Assembly (NCBI GenBank): GCA_913057945.1
Contig: CAJXOF010000002.1
Location: forward strand, 356,231-420,230
Direction of reading: 5' to 3'
DNA: 64,000 nucleotides
Source of the DNA: an uncultured Hyphomonadaceae bacterium
GTDB taxonomy: Bacteria > Pseudomonadota > Alphaproteobacteria > Caulobacterales > Hyphomonadaceae
The position numbers and the translations under genes are program-made. The notes beneath the pieces are model-generated. The model was not told where the DNA came from and searched no databases. It saw nothing but the letters and a program-made list of their open reading frames with translations. Shown one piece after another: positions 35,543 to 44,619 of this stretch; the first letter of the stretch is position 1; every line of letters starts with the position of its first letter.

Positions 35543-35947
35543 ATGAGATCAATCAGACGTCATCAACCAGGTGCAGCAGAAGTCGCCATGACCCCCAAGC
35601 TGGACATCGTTTTCATCCTGCTCATCTTCTTTATTGTCACATCTTCATTTGCGGTCGAAGACGCCATCGGTATCGAGGCGCCTGCACCGACAGATGGCGG
35701 CGACGCCACGCAGGCGATGCTGATCCGTGTGACGGAAGAGGGCCTCGTCTCGATCAATGGCCGATATACCGATATCGGCGCCGTACGAGCCAATATCGAA
35801 CGGGTGAAGGCGGAAATGCCGAAAGCCATGATTGTCGTGGAAGTCATGCCCAAGACACGCGTAGGGGCTATCGCCCTGATCCGTGACGCGGCCTATGATG
35901 CAGGGTACGTGGAGGGCGTGAGCCTGATGCTCAGCAGGACCGACTGA
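35543..35947 (+). CDS. exbD: ExbD/TolR-family biopolymer transport protein
   Basis: 134 residues. One N-terminal membrane helix (MTPKLDIVFILLIFFIVTSSF) contains the proton-path Asp, and a periplasmic domain follows. ExbD/TolR pair with ExbB/TolQ to couple the proton gradient to TonB or Tol. No exbB, tonB or tolQ is adjacent, so its partner must be elsewhere. ATG 35543 was chosen because GGGAGG lies about 8 nt upstream; a GTG at 35522 is less likely. The stop abuts that of convergent degP. Confidence 0.9.
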   Translation: MRSIRRHQPGAAEVAMTPKLDIVFILLIFFIVTSSFAVEDAIGIEAPAPTDGGDATQAMLIRVTEEGLVSINGRYTDIGAVRANIERVKAEMPKAMIVVEVMPKTRVGAIALIRDAAYDAGYVEGVSLMLSRTD

Positions 35948-37405
35948 TCAGGAATTGGTCAGGTCGATGGAGATGAACTGGTCGAACCAGCCAGCCTCAC
36001 CGCGACGTTTGACGCGCAGCAGGAGCGGTTGACGCGGCGTGGTCATCGCGGTTTCGACCTTGCTGATCGTATCGGTGACCGTGGATACCCGCTCGAAGTT
36101 CACTTCTACGAGTACATCGCCGCGTTGCAGCTTTCCGAATGACCGACCGCGTGCGGAGACCGTGGTGACCACCACGCCATCGACATCCTTGGGGATGCCG
36201 TAGCGGCGGCGGATGTCGTCATCGAGACTGGTCAGTTCCGCGCCAAGGTCATTGGAACTTGCGGGCGCATCCAGCGCAGCATTGGCGGTCGGTGTATCAT
36301 CCTCGTCTTCCAGTTCGCCAAGCGTGACATTGACGGTGCGGCCCTTGCCATCACGGACCAGGGCCAGGGGCACGGTCCGGCCAATGGGCGTGTCCGAGAT
36401 GAGGCGCGTCAGTTCGCGCACGCTGGTCACGGTCTGGCCGTCGAAGCGAAGCACGAGGTCGCCGACTTCCATATCGGATTTCGCGGCCGGGCCGTCATCG
36501 CTGATCCGGGTAATGATCACGCCGCCCTTGCCGGTCGCCTTGTAGGCCCGCACGAGGGCTTCATCCGCGTCCTGTACATTGACGCCCAGCCAGGCGCGGC
36601 GCACGCGGCCATCCTTGATGAGCTGGTCGGAGATGCGCTTGACGAGATTGGCCGGCACGGAGAAGCCGATGCCGACCGAGCCGCCGGTCGGGGAGATGAT
36701 AGCCGTGTTCACGCCAACCACTTCGCCGCCGAGATTGAACAGGGGGCCGCCGGAATTGCCGCGGTTGATGGCGGCGTCGGTCTGGATGAAATCATCCGAG
36801 CGGCCAGCATTCAGGTCGCGGTTGCGGGCAGAGATGATGCCTGCGGAAACTGATCCGCCAAAGCCGAACGGGTTGCCGATGGCGATGACCCAGTCACCGA
36901 CCTCGGCCTTGTCGCTGTCGGCGAGATCGACATAGGGCAGGGCGGTCGAGGATTTCACCTTGAGCACGGCGAGATCGGTATCGCGGTCGCGGCCGATCAA
37001 TTCGGCCTTCAGCACGCGGCCGTTCGAGAAATTGACGTCGATCTCGTCGGCATTCTCGATGACATGATTGTTGGTGATGATAATGCCGTCGGCAGAGATC
37101 ACGAAGCCAGAGCCGAGCGACCCTTCGCGGCGGAAGCCGTCTTCGTCGCGCCCGAAGAATTCGTTGAAACGCTCCATCGGCGAGCCTTCCGGGAAGGTCG
37201 GCATGCCGTCCGGCGCGATGGTTTGCGAGGTCGAGATGTTAACCACGGCCGGCATCAGGCGCTTGGACAATTCACGGAAGCTTTGCGGCTGGACCTTCTG
37301 ATCGATTCCATCGACCGCCCTCGACAGGCTCGGCTGAGCATGAGCGGGCAGAACGGCGGTTGCCGAACTCATCAGGATCAAGGCAGCAAGGGCCGGAATA
37401 CGCAT
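35948..37405 (-). CDS. degP: Do-family periplasmic serine protease/chaperone
   Basis: 485 residues. Signal peptide MRIPALAALILMSSATAVLPAHA, trypsin-like domain with the triad His114 (TNNHVIENAD), Asp144 (DTDLAVLKV) and Ser218 (NRGNSGGPL), then two PDZ domains (about 270-370 and 395-480). It degrades or refolds damaged periplasmic proteins. ATG 37405 starts the signal peptide directly; the frame extends to a GTG at 37432. It follows the hflK-hflC-DUF2065 genes on the same strand, a common alphaproteobacterial order that groups membrane and periplasmic proteostasis. Confidence 0.96.
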   Translation of the reverse strand: MRIPALAALILMSSATAVLPAHAQPSLSRAVDGIDQKVQPQSFRELSKRLMPAVVNISTSQTIAPDGMPTFPEGSPMERFNEFFGRDEDGFRREGSLGSGFVISADGIIITNNHVIENADEIDVNFSNGRVLKAELIGRDRDTDLAVLKVKSSTALPYVDLADSDKAEVGDWVIAIGNPFGFGGSVSAGIISARNRDLNAGRSDDFIQTDAAINRGNSGGPLFNLGGEVVGVNTAIISPTGGSVGIGFSVPANLVKRISDQLIKDGRVRRAWLGVNVQDADEALVRAYKATGKGGVIITRISDDGPAAKSDMEVGDLVLRFDGQTVTSVRELTRLISDTPIGRTVPLALVRDGKGRTVNVTLGELEDEDDTPTANAALDAPASSNDLGAELTSLDDDIRRRYGIPKDVDGVVVTTVSARGRSFGKLQRGDVLVEVNFERVSTVTDTISKVETAMTTPRQPLLLRVKRRGEAGWFDQFISIDLTNS

Positions 37406-37486
37406 AGGCCTCTGAGCCTCCTTTCGAAGCACAATCTACAACAATATTGGTAAACTATGGCGCTTTGCAGGCCTCTTGCAACAGCT

Positions 37487-37684
37487 TCAACAGAACCGAA
37501 CTGCAATGACGATGAAGATTGCGCCGATTGCGGCGGACCCGATCCCCGCCAGCGCGATTTCCCGGCCGGGCATGCGCGCGAGATATTCGGCCATACGCCG
37601 CATGAATTCGGGGGCGACCGCATAGATCGCCCCCTCAATGAATAGCCACATGCCGATCCCGATCAGGATCAGTTGAATGGACAT
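37487..37684 (-). CDS. DUF2065 (YjeT-like) small membrane protein
   Basis: 65 residues with two hydrophobic segments (about 3-22 and 43-62) around a short basic loop (PEFMRRMAEYLARMPGRE). This small family is usually encoded next to hflC, as here (12 nt after it). Function unknown; possibly an accessory of the HflKC complex. Confidence 0.85.
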   Translation of the reverse strand: MSIQLILIGIGMWLFIEGAIYAVAPEFMRRMAEYLARMPGREIALAGIGSAAIGAIFIVIAVRFC

Positions 37685-37696
37685 GCCAGCCCCGAC

Positions 37697-38593
37697 CTAG
37701 CGAGAGCCGCCATTGGCGCGGGCACGATTGATGAACTCATCGCAGAGCCCCAGCGAATCCGGCGCCACGACAATGCGTGTGCCTTCCTGGATGGAATTTT
37801 CACAGGCGATCAGCGCGCGCTGGAACCGGAAGAATTCCGGATCCTTGCCATAGGCATTTGCGTAGATCTCGGTGGAGCGTGCATCGCCTTCACCACGGAT
37901 CACTTCGGACTGTTCCCGGGCCTGGGCCTCAAGCACGGTCTTTTCCCGTTCGGCCTGGGCGCGGATCAGACGGGCGCGTTCCTCGCCTTCGGCACGGATG
38001 CGTTCGGCTTCCTGCTTACGGGCTGTCTGCATCCGGCTGTAGACACCATCCGCCACTTCACGTGGCAGGTCAGCCTGGCGAATGCGGACGTCGATGATCG
38101 AAATCCCGGCATCGGCGAGTTCAGCAGCCACCTTCTCACGGATGTTTTCCATGAGTTCGGACCGCTGGCCTGAAATGATCTCAGGCACTGGCACATCACC
38201 CATGACTTCCCGAATGGACGCCTTGGTCACGTCGTTCAGCTGGTTGGATGCCCCGGAAATGGTGCGAAGGCTCTGATAGAATTGCAGCGGATCGCTGATG
38301 CGCCAGCGGACAAAGGCATCCACGGCAAGACGCCGTTGGTCAGAGGCCAGAACCTGGATGTTCTCGATGTCGAGCCCCAGATTCTTGCGGTCGAGCTTTT
38401 CGACCGTCTGGATGACCGGGATCTTGAAATAGAGCCCGGCTTCATCCGTGCCCGGTGCGTTGATCACAGCACGCGGTTCACCGACCTGAAGGATCAGGGC
38501 CTGTTCGTCTTGGCGAACGACATAGAAGGAATTGAGGATTGCGACCAATACGATCGCGACGATGGCAAGGGCAAACCAGCTCAGATTACGCAT
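37697..38593 (-). CDS. hflC: HflC, SPFH-domain modulator of FtsH protease
   Basis: 298 residues with one N-terminal membrane anchor (about 6-22) and an SPFH/band-7 domain (about 23-190, including VDAFVRWRISDPLQFYQSL). A long charged helix follows (KQEAERIRAEGEERARLIRAQAEREK). HflC and HflK form a cage around FtsH in the inner membrane and control its proteolysis. Its ATG shares one base with the hflK stop (TGATG), so the two are translationally coupled. Confidence 0.95.
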   Translation of the reverse strand: MRNLSWFALAIVAIVLVAILNSFYVVRQDEQALILQVGEPRAVINAPGTDEAGLYFKIPVIQTVEKLDRKNLGLDIENIQVLASDQRRLAVDAFVRWRISDPLQFYQSLRTISGASNQLNDVTKASIREVMGDVPVPEIISGQRSELMENIREKVAAELADAGISIIDVRIRQADLPREVADGVYSRMQTARKQEAERIRAEGEERARLIRAQAEREKTVLEAQAREQSEVIRGEGDARSTEIYANAYGKDPEFFRFQRALIACENSIQEGTRIVVAPDSLGLCDEFINRARANGGSR

Positions 38594-39726
38594 CAGTTCT
38601 GTCCTTCGCGGTTTGAAGACTGCACCCGGTCAAGCGGCAGATAAGGCACCGCGCCGGAATTGCTGTCGAGAATGGTCTTGTCGGTCCGTCGCAGCACGCG
38701 CTCCATGGATTCGAGATACATGCGTTCCCGTGTGACGCGTGGCGCCTTGCGGTACTCCTCGTAGATCTGCTCGAAGCGGGACGCTTCACCCTGGGCGTCG
38801 GCGACGATCTGGTCGCGATAGCCTTCAGCTTCCTGGAGCAGGCGCTGGGCCGTACCCCGTGCTTGCGGCACGATCTGGTTGGCATATTGGGTGGCGCGGT
38901 TGATGTTGGTCTCGGCGTCCTGTTCGGCGACGTTCACATCGTTGAACGCCTCGATGACCTGCTGGGGCGGGTCGGCCTTGTCGATCTGGATACTCACGAT
39001 CTGGATACCAGCGCGATAATCGTTCAGCAGGGTCTGGACCTGGTTGGCGACTTCCGTCTGAACCACGTCCCGTTCGGTCGTGATCACGCTCTGGAGCCGC
39101 GTCTTGCCAACGACTTCACGCATGACCGATTCCGCCACCATTTCCACGGCGATGTCGGGCTGCTTGACGTTCAGGATGTAGTCCTGAGGGGCGTCCGGCT
39201 TCACACGCCAGAAGACGGAGAACTGGATATCAACGATGTTTTCGTCCTCGGTCAGCATCAGGCTCTCATCCATGGTCTGGCCGATCTGGGTCTTCCGGCG
39301 GGCTTCGACCTCGACCAGCTCGTGCTCCTCGAACGGGGCAGGCAGGTGGAAGTGAAGGCCGGGACCGAAATTGGTCTGCCATTTTCCGAAGCGGAAGACG
39401 GAGGCCTGCTGGCCCGGATCCACCATCACGACGCTGGTGGAGAGCCAGGCGAGGAGCGCGATCCCTGCAATGACGAGGAAACCGAGCGGACCGAAATTGG
39501 TCCCGCCACTGCCTCCACCGCCGCCGCGACGCCGGCCACCGCCGCCACCGCGCTGCCGGAAACGTTCCTGCATGCGCCGCATCTGGTCTTCGAGGTCATT
39601 GCCTCCACCGCTGCCCGAGCCGCCGGGGCGATTCCATGGGGAGCCGCCATCCTTGCCGCCCCCATTATCGTTTCCGCCCTCGCCGCCCCATGGGCCGCTG
39701 GATTTAGTCTTGTCATCCCAGGGCAT
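38593..39726 (-). CDS. hflK: HflK, SPFH-domain modulator of FtsH protease
   Basis: 377 residues. The cytoplasmic N terminus is Gly-rich (residues 10-75, with GGGGGRRRGGGGGSGG runs). A membrane helix lies at about 82-98, followed by an SPFH domain and a long amphipathic helix (AEGYRDQIVADAQGEASRFEQIYEEYRKAP). It is the first gene of hflK-hflC-DUF2065 and is followed on the same strand by degP. It is divergent from mrp. Confidence 0.95.
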   Translation of the reverse strand: MPWDDKTKSSGPWGGEGGNDNGGGKDGGSPWNRPGGSGSGGGNDLEDQMRRMQERFRQRGGGGGRRRGGGGGSGGTNFGPLGFLVIAGIALLAWLSTSVVMVDPGQQASVFRFGKWQTNFGPGLHFHLPAPFEEHELVEVEARRKTQIGQTMDESLMLTEDENIVDIQFSVFWRVKPDAPQDYILNVKQPDIAVEMVAESVMREVVGKTRLQSVITTERDVVQTEVANQVQTLLNDYRAGIQIVSIQIDKADPPQQVIEAFNDVNVAEQDAETNINRATQYANQIVPQARGTAQRLLQEAEGYRDQIVADAQGEASRFEQIYEEYRKAPRVTRERMYLESMERVLRRTDKTILDSNSGAVPYLPLDRVQSSNREGQN

Positions 39727-39783
39727 GAGCCCTCCCTGTATTACTGTGCATGGGTTCTATATAGGCGCTTTGGTGATATGTGC

Positions 39784-39801
39784 ATGCCTGTTTGCAGGCA
39801 T
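39784..39801. repeat. hairpin in the hflK-mrp divergent gap
   Basis: ATGCCTG-TTTG-CAGGCAT, perfect 7-nt arms, between the divergent hflK and mrp starts. No T-run follows, so it is an operator or 5'-UTR hairpin rather than a terminator. Confidence 0.35.
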
Positions 39802-39824
39802 CAAGAGCAGTGGAGTCGCACAGT

Positions 39825-41000
39825 TTGTTCGGATCGAAGGATAAATCACGCCGGAAACTCGAGGAAAAGATCGCGGAAACGCTCGAACGGCCCGATTGGC
39901 TGGAATCGGTTTCGGTCGGGGAAGACGGTCGCGCGGTGCTCGTGATCCAGGCTGATCCGGCTGCCCCGGAAGCCGCTGAAGCGCGCCGGATTGAGGCGGA
40001 AGGCAAGGTGGAGCTGATCTCCGGGGTGAAGTCCGTGAGCAGCGTACTGACAGCAGAACGCGCCGCCACCGCCCCGGCGAAAGAGGTTCACCTCTCTCAT
40101 ACGCCGGCGTCGAAGCGTGTGCGCAAGGGCGCGCGCCTGTCCGATGAAGCGATGCAGCAGGGGAATGTCCCAGCCAGCGCGCCCAAATCCTCGATTCCGG
40201 GCATCTCACGCATTCTGGTCGTGGCCAGCGCCAAGGGCGGGGTCGGCAAGTCCACCGTCTCGGTCAATCTTGCTGCCGCGATGGCAAAGGCCGGCATGAA
40301 GGTCGGCCTGATGGACGCCGACATCTATGGGCCGTCCATTCCGACCATGCTGGGCACGGTGTCTGCCGAGCCGGTGACGTCCCCGGAGACCGGCAAGCTG
40401 CAACCTGTCGAAGCCTTCGGCATGAAGACGCTGTCGATCGGATATTTGTCGGACCCGGACGCACCGATGATATGGCGCGGCCCAATCGTCATGTCGGCCA
40501 TCACGCAAATGCTGAATGATGCCGAATGGGGCACACCGGCAGATCCCCTCGACGTGCTGATCATCGACACGCCGCCGGGAACAGGCGACGCCCAGCTGAC
40601 GATCGCCCAGCGCGTGCCGGTGACCGCGGCCTTGATCGTCACCACGCCTCAGGAAGTCGCGCTGGCGGATGTGCGCCGCGGCGCGGCCATGTTTGCGAAA
40701 ACGGAAGTGCCGGTTCTCGGCATTGTCGAGACGATGAGCTGGTTCGAGGATCCGGCGGGCAATCGCCACTACCTGATGGGGCAGGGCGGTGGCAGCGCCA
40801 CGGCGAATGCCCTCGGCCTGCCCCTGCTGGCGGAGCTGCCAATGCTGCAGGCGATCCGTGAGGGCGGCGATGCCGGCAAGCCGGCGGCGTTGTCAGATGA
40901 AACAACGGGCCAGCTCTTTCATGAACTGGCCCGCCGTGTTGCGATGGGGCTGGATACGCTCGAGTCGAAGCCTGCGCCCGAAATTGTGTTCGAGGACTAA
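39825..41000 (+). CDS. mrp: Mrp/NBP35-family iron-sulfur cluster carrier ATPase
   Basis: 391 residues from TTG 39825: GGAG lies 9 nt upstream and the sequence then reads FGSKDKSRRKLEEKI. The longer frame to GTG 39780 has no SD. An N-terminal MIP18-like domain (about 10-80) is followed by a deviant Walker A (SAKGGVGKST, about 135-144) and IYGPSIPTMLG. The family's C-terminal CxxC is absent: the segment reads MSWFEDPAGNRHY, a loss seen in some alphaproteobacterial Mrp proteins. Its role in Fe-S cluster transfer is known for the family, not shown here. Confidence 0.93.
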   Translation: MFGSKDKSRRKLEEKIAETLERPDWLESVSVGEDGRAVLVIQADPAAPEAAEARRIEAEGKVELISGVKSVSSVLTAERAATAPAKEVHLSHTPASKRVRKGARLSDEAMQQGNVPASAPKSSIPGISRILVVASAKGGVGKSTVSVNLAAAMAKAGMKVGLMDADIYGPSIPTMLGTVSAEPVTSPETGKLQPVEAFGMKTLSIGYLSDPDAPMIWRGPIVMSAITQMLNDAEWGTPADPLDVLIIDTPPGTGDAQLTIAQRVPVTAALIVTTPQEVALADVRRGAAMFAKTEVPVLGIVETMSWFEDPAGNRHYLMGQGGGSATANALGLPLLAELPMLQAIREGGDAGKPAALSDETTGQLFHELARRVAMGLDTLESKPAPEIVFED

Positions 41001-41035
41001 GCCGGGCCCATTCTGGCGGGCGCATACTTGCCCCA

Positions 41036-41770
41036 TCAAATCTGTGCCAGGCCCCCGTCGACGAAGATTTCGCCACCGGTCATGTAGGAACTATCATCGG
41101 AGGCGAGGAACGCGGCGACGGCCGCTGTTTCGGAGGGGTGCCCCAAACGGCCGAGCGGGCTGGCCGCCCCGATCTGTGTCATGACGTCGGCCCCGATATC
41201 CCGCATGACAGTTTCGGTCTCGGTGCCGCCGGGAACCAGGATGTTCACGCGGATACCGGTGCCGCGCAAATCCTGCGCCCAGCTGCGGGCGAAATTGCGG
41301 ACGGCCGCTTTCGAGGCGCTGTAGACGCTGAAGGCGGGCGTGCCCATGACACCCGTGGTCGACCCAGTGAGGATGATGGAGCTGCCCGTTTTCAACAGGG
41401 GCAGAGCTTTCTGCACGGTGAACAGAGTGCCTTTGACATTCACGCCAAAGGTGCGGTCGAACTGTTCCGGCAGGATTTCGCCCAAGGCTGCGACATCTCC
41501 AAGACCCGCATTGGCGAACAGGATATCGAGGTGGCCCTGTTCTGACCTGACCTGCTCATAGAGCCGATCCAGATCTTCCAGACTGGTGACGTCCCCCTGT
41601 ACGGCGCGTACATTTGGGCCCAATTCTGCCACAGCGGCGTCCAATACGTCCTGTCGACGCCCGAATATGTAGACCTCGGCGCCTTCGGTCACGAAGCGTT
41701 TTGTAGTTGCCAGCCCGATGCCGGACCCGCCTCCTGTGATGACCGCGATTTTTCCTTCAAGCTTTTTCAT
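41036..41770 (-). CDS. SDR oxidoreductase under probable HxlR control
   Basis: 244 residues. TGGGSGIG is near residues 12-19, NAG (ANAGLGDV), catalytic Ser (LTGSTTG) and YSASK follow, ending VDGGLAQI. Substrate unknown; many such SDRs act on quinones or aldehydes. ATG 41770 follows AGGAG by 7 nt. It is divergent from an HxlR regulator, a common arrangement in which the regulator controls the neighbouring oxidoreductase. Confidence 0.88.
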   Translation of the reverse strand: MKKLEGKIAVITGGGSGIGLATTKRFVTEGAEVYIFGRRQDVLDAAVAELGPNVRAVQGDVTSLEDLDRLYEQVRSEQGHLDILFANAGLGDVAALGEILPEQFDRTFGVNVKGTLFTVQKALPLLKTGSSIILTGSTTGVMGTPAFSVYSASKAAVRNFARSWAQDLRGTGIRVNILVPGGTETETVMRDIGADVMTQIGAASPLGRLGHPSETAAVAAFLASDDSSYMTGGEIFVDGGLAQI

Positions 41771-41815
41771 TTCCGATCTCCTTTCCAAGTGGAGACGGCT
41801 AGCTGGGAGGGTGCT

Positions 41816-41849
41816 TACTTTTGGACAAGTATGCACTATTTGGTAAGTA
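41816..41849. promoter_or_regulatory. probable HxlR operator/promoter region
   Basis: Inverted repeat TACTT-N6-AAGTA at 41816-41831. It overlaps a plus-strand promoter-like TTGGAC (41821-41826), 17-nt spacer, TAAGTA (41844-41849). The position suits autoregulation of the regulator and control of the divergent SDR. Confidence 0.5.
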
Positions 41850-41875
41850 TCAAAAAAGCCTGAGAGGACCGAACG

Positions 41876-42226
41876 ATGAAACCCTTCATTTGTGGACTGG
41901 ATGCTGCACTCCGCGTGATTGGCGGAAAATGGAAGCCGTTGATCCTCTTTTTCCTTGCAAAGGGTCCCCTGCGCTATGGGGAGTTAAAGCGGTCCATTGA
42001 GGGCGTGAGCGACAAGATGCTGATTCAGCAACTCAAGGAGCTTGAGCTGCATGGCATCGTGAAGCGGACTGATTACGGAGAAGTCCCGCCTCGGGTGGAC
42101 TATTCCCTTACACCTCTGGGAGAGAGCCTCAGCCAGACCTTCGTGCCCCTGTGCGAATGGGGCGAGACGCATCGCGAGCAAATTGCGGGAGCCCTGTCCG
42201 TTCAGAGCCAGGCCCCCGCCAAATGA
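41876..42226 (+). CDS. HxlR-family winged-helix transcriptional regulator
   Basis: 116 residues. The core matches Hxl[52 protein letters not shown], a winged helix. Cys6 (MKPFIC) is in the position of the redox-sensing cysteine in HypR/QorR-type members, so it may respond to electrophiles or quinones. It is divergent from an SDR gene, with an inverted repeat between. Confidence 0.92.
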   Translation: MKPFICGLDAALRVIGGKWKPLILFFLAKGPLRYGELKRSIEGVSDKMLIQQLKELELHGIVKRTDYGEVPPRVDYSLTPLGESLSQTFVPLCEWGETHREQIAGALSVQSQAPAK

Positions 42227-42235
42227 CTGCCCGTA

Positions 42236-43144
42236 TCAGGCGTTGAAGTTCAGTTTCAGGCCCGGCTCCGGCCAGCGGCATTTGGCCAGCTGCCCCGTGC
42301 TCGACAGCGTGACATAGGCGTCCTGCATATCGTCGCCTCCAAAGGCGATATTGGTGACAATCAGATCCGGGAAGCCGGTATGGTGAAAGTCGCCGCCCGG
42401 CGTGATGGTCGTGATGCCCCCATTCAGGATGGTTGCGACGCAGACATTGCCCGCGGCCGTCATGGCGAGACTGTCAAAATATTGCAGCCCTGGCATCGTG
42501 GCCACGACCCGTCCGCCATTGAAGGGGGAGGCGGGCTTGATGACCCCCGGACTTTCCAGATCGAAGGCCCACATCCGGCCGGTCATCGTGTCGGCCATGT
42601 AGACCGTCTGCTCGTCCGGGGAGAGGCCAACGCCGTTCGGGCTGGAATAGTGGAAGTCCAGTTCCTTGGCTTCGCTGGCGCCCTTGGCCAGGAAGAACAG
42701 GCCGCCGAAGTCGCGGTGGCGGGAATAGGTTTTGCCATGATCGGTGAAATAGAGATTGCCAGCCTTGTCGAAGACAAGGTCGTTCGGCCCTTTCAGGGGA
42801 TGGCCTTCGACCGTATCCAGCACGCGCTCCACCTTGCCCGTGGAGAGATCAATGCGTTCGATGCGGCCCCCATCATAATCATCCGGGCAATTTCCGGGGA
42901 TCAGCAATCCGTCCATGTCGGTATAGAGGAAACCACCATTGTTGCAGACCCACAGCGCGCCGTCCGGCCCGATGGCGAGGCCGTTGGGGCCGCCGCCGGG
43001 CGTCGCGATCACTTCGGTCTTGCCGTCGCCCCAGCAGCGCGTGATGCATTTCTTCTCGATCTCGACGACGATGATGCTGCCGTCGGCCATGACGACAGGG
43101 CCCTCGGGAAAGCGGAGTCCGCTTGTGATGATCTCGAATTCCAT
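42236..43144 (-). CDS. SMP-30/gluconolactonase-family hydrolase
   Basis: 302 residues forming a six-bladed beta-propeller. FPEGPVVMADGSIIVVE, PNGLAIGPDGALWVCNNGG, GPNDLVFDKAGNLYFTDHGK and SPNGVGLSPDEQTVYMADT carry the calcium ligands (Glu, Asn, Asn, Asp) of the SMP-30 family, which opens sugar lactones. The substrate is not known. ATG 43144 has GAGGAGG about 10 nt upstream. It lies 68 nt upstream of the folA stop's mirror side: folA precedes it on the same strand by 68 nt. Confidence 0.88.
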   Translation of the reverse strand: MEFEIITSGLRFPEGPVVMADGSIIVVEIEKKCITRCWGDGKTEVIATPGGGPNGLAIGPDGALWVCNNGGFLYTDMDGLLIPGNCPDDYDGGRIERIDLSTGKVERVLDTVEGHPLKGPNDLVFDKAGNLYFTDHGKTYSRHRDFGGLFFLAKGASEAKELDFHYSSPNGVGLSPDEQTVYMADTMTGRMWAFDLESPGVIKPASPFNGGRVVATMPGLQYFDSLAMTAAGNVCVATILNGGITTITPGGDFHHTGFPDLIVTNIAFGGDDMQDAYVTLSSTGQLAKCRWPEPGLKLNFNA

Positions 43145-43212
43145 GTGGCTGTTTCCTCCTCGCCATTTTGGCGGGAGGTTAGGCGGCGATCCCGAGCGGG
43201 ACAACAAGTGCC

Positions 43213-43749
43213 CTAGGGGGAAGTGAACGCGCCGACCCGATCAAGCTGGCGGATTGTAAAGGCAAAATCATTGCCCTCGCCGGCCTCGAACCGTTCCGCG
43301 CCGGTTTCCGCCCACTGGCTTGTGTCGAGATCAGGGAAGTGGGCATCGCCTTCCGGCTCTGCATCGACTTCGGTCAGGTAGATGCGATCCGCCAGAGGCA
43401 GGGCCAGATTGTAGATAGCTTCCCCGCCAATGACGAAAACCTTGTCGGCGCCGGTCCGAGCGGCCACGGCGCGCGCGGAATTGGTGGCGGCTGCGAAGCT
43501 GGAATAGACGCGCGCGCCTTCGGCATTGTAGGCCCAGTCCCGCGTCATCACGATATTTTCACGGCCTTTCAGGGGGCGCACTGGCAGGCTTTCCCAAGTC
43601 TTGCGACCCATAATGATCGGACAGCCCAAGGTCGCCTTCTTGAAGAAGGCGAGGTCGCTTTTTAGGCGCCAGGGAAGGTCTCCCCCGGTGCCGATCACAT
43701 TATTGCGGGCCCGAGCGGCAATCAGGCAAAGTTTTACATGTGCCGACAT
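43213..43749 (-). CDS. folA: dihydrofolate reductase
   Basis: 178 residues; reduces dihydrofolate to tetrahydrofolate. Seen: LCLIAARARNNVIGTGGDLPWRLKSDLAFFKKAT (substrate Asp and Met20-loop Trp), IIMGRKTWESLP, KVFVIGGEAIYNLALP and YLTEVDAEPEGDAHFP. ATG 43749 was chosen because the conserved N terminus begins there; the SD is weak. thyA, its usual neighbour, is 1.3 kb away with two unrelated genes between. Confidence 0.95.
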   Translation of the reverse strand: MSAHVKLCLIAARARNNVIGTGGDLPWRLKSDLAFFKKATLGCPIIMGRKTWESLPVRPLKGRENIVMTRDWAYNAEGARVYSSFAAATNSARAVAARTGADKVFVIGGEAIYNLALPLADRIYLTEVDAEPEGDAHFPDLDTSQWAETGAERFEAGEGNDFAFTIRQLDRVGAFTSP

Positions 43750-43908
43750 ACTGATCGGTTCCAATCTACTTGCACCATATTTTGCGGCTGGCCCTTGTGA
43801 CCTTTCGCATCTGCAGGAATACATGCAGAGCCGAGTTCGTAGGGTGAATGCAACCTTCTTTCTTCAGTTTTCACAAGCTGAAAAACAGTTCCGCGGGGGA
43901 ATATCTGG

Positions 43909-44577
43909 ATGAAAACGTTTGTAGCTATTCTCACCAATGGAAACCCGGATCATATCGGATTGGCACTTCCTGCCATTCTGTTGTCGTTCTTGGCAATTTG
44001 GCTGCTTCGGGGGCGAGGATGGGCACTAATTTATGTCGCCCTGATTCCTTTCCTGAACTGGTCGTTTGGCGTTATCCCGGAATTCCAGATTATTGCCCCA
44101 ACGGGCACGGGTTTGACCGCGCAGGGCGTCTCCCTCCACCCGATGACCATGGTGACCGGAATGGTGTTCGTCATCCGGGATTTTGTGCAGCGCGAAATGG
44201 GGCATCGGGTGCTGCTCGTGATGGCGATGGCGATCGCCTGGTCGTTCTATTATGCATGGCCTGTGATCGCGCTCGCCAGCGGCATTGCCTTCGCGATTTC
44301 CGAGGGGGTGGACTGGCTGATGTTCACCTTCACCAAATACCGGCTCTCGACCCGGATCCTGCTTTCCAGTGCGTTGGCCGCGCCGGTTGATACGACGGTG
44401 TTCCTGTATGGCGCAGACCTCGCCAAGCAGATGGAGCTGGGCATGGACCCCGGCAATTCGCTGCATGTCTGGAACTGGATCGTGTTCGTGATCGGCAAGA
44501 TGGTCGGAGCGGTGATCGTCTCTGCGGTGATCCGGCGCCGGGAAAATCTGGGCCTGGTCGATCCGGCGGCGGCCTGA
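43909..44577 (+). CDS. VUT-family (queuosine-precursor transporter-like) membrane protein
   Basis: 222 residues with about six hydrophobic segments. The conserved part VIRDFVQREMGHR, FAISEGVDWLMFTFTKYRLSTRILLSSALAAPVDTTVFLY resembles YhhQ/VUT proteins, some of which import queuosine precursors. No preQ1-type riboswitch is recognisable in the 160-nt divergent gap to folA, only a weak TTCAG/CTGAA hairpin near 43863-43880. Substrate is therefore inferred only from the family. ATG 43909 follows GGGGGAA. Confidence 0.7.
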   Translation: MKTFVAILTNGNPDHIGLALPAILLSFLAIWLLRGRGWALIYVALIPFLNWSFGVIPEFQIIAPTGTGLTAQGVSLHPMTMVTGMVFVIRDFVQREMGHRVLLVMAMAIAWSFYYAWPVIALASGIAFAISEGVDWLMFTFTKYRLSTRILLSSALAAPVDTTVFLYGADLAKQMELGMDPGNSLHVWNWIVFVIGKMVGAVIVSAVIRRRENLGLVDPAAA

Positions 44578-44619
44578 CTGTACTATCCGGTAATACCCAT
44601 ATTGCTGATGTCATAGAAG

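Noticed and set aside
39780..39824. GTG-started N-terminal extension of mrp
   Set aside because: No SD, runs through an inverted repeat and is not part of the family domain; TTG 39825 with GGAG fits better.
43825..43908. preQ1 riboswitch before the VUT-family transporter
   Set aside because: No preQ1-type conserved core was found; only a weak hairpin is present.
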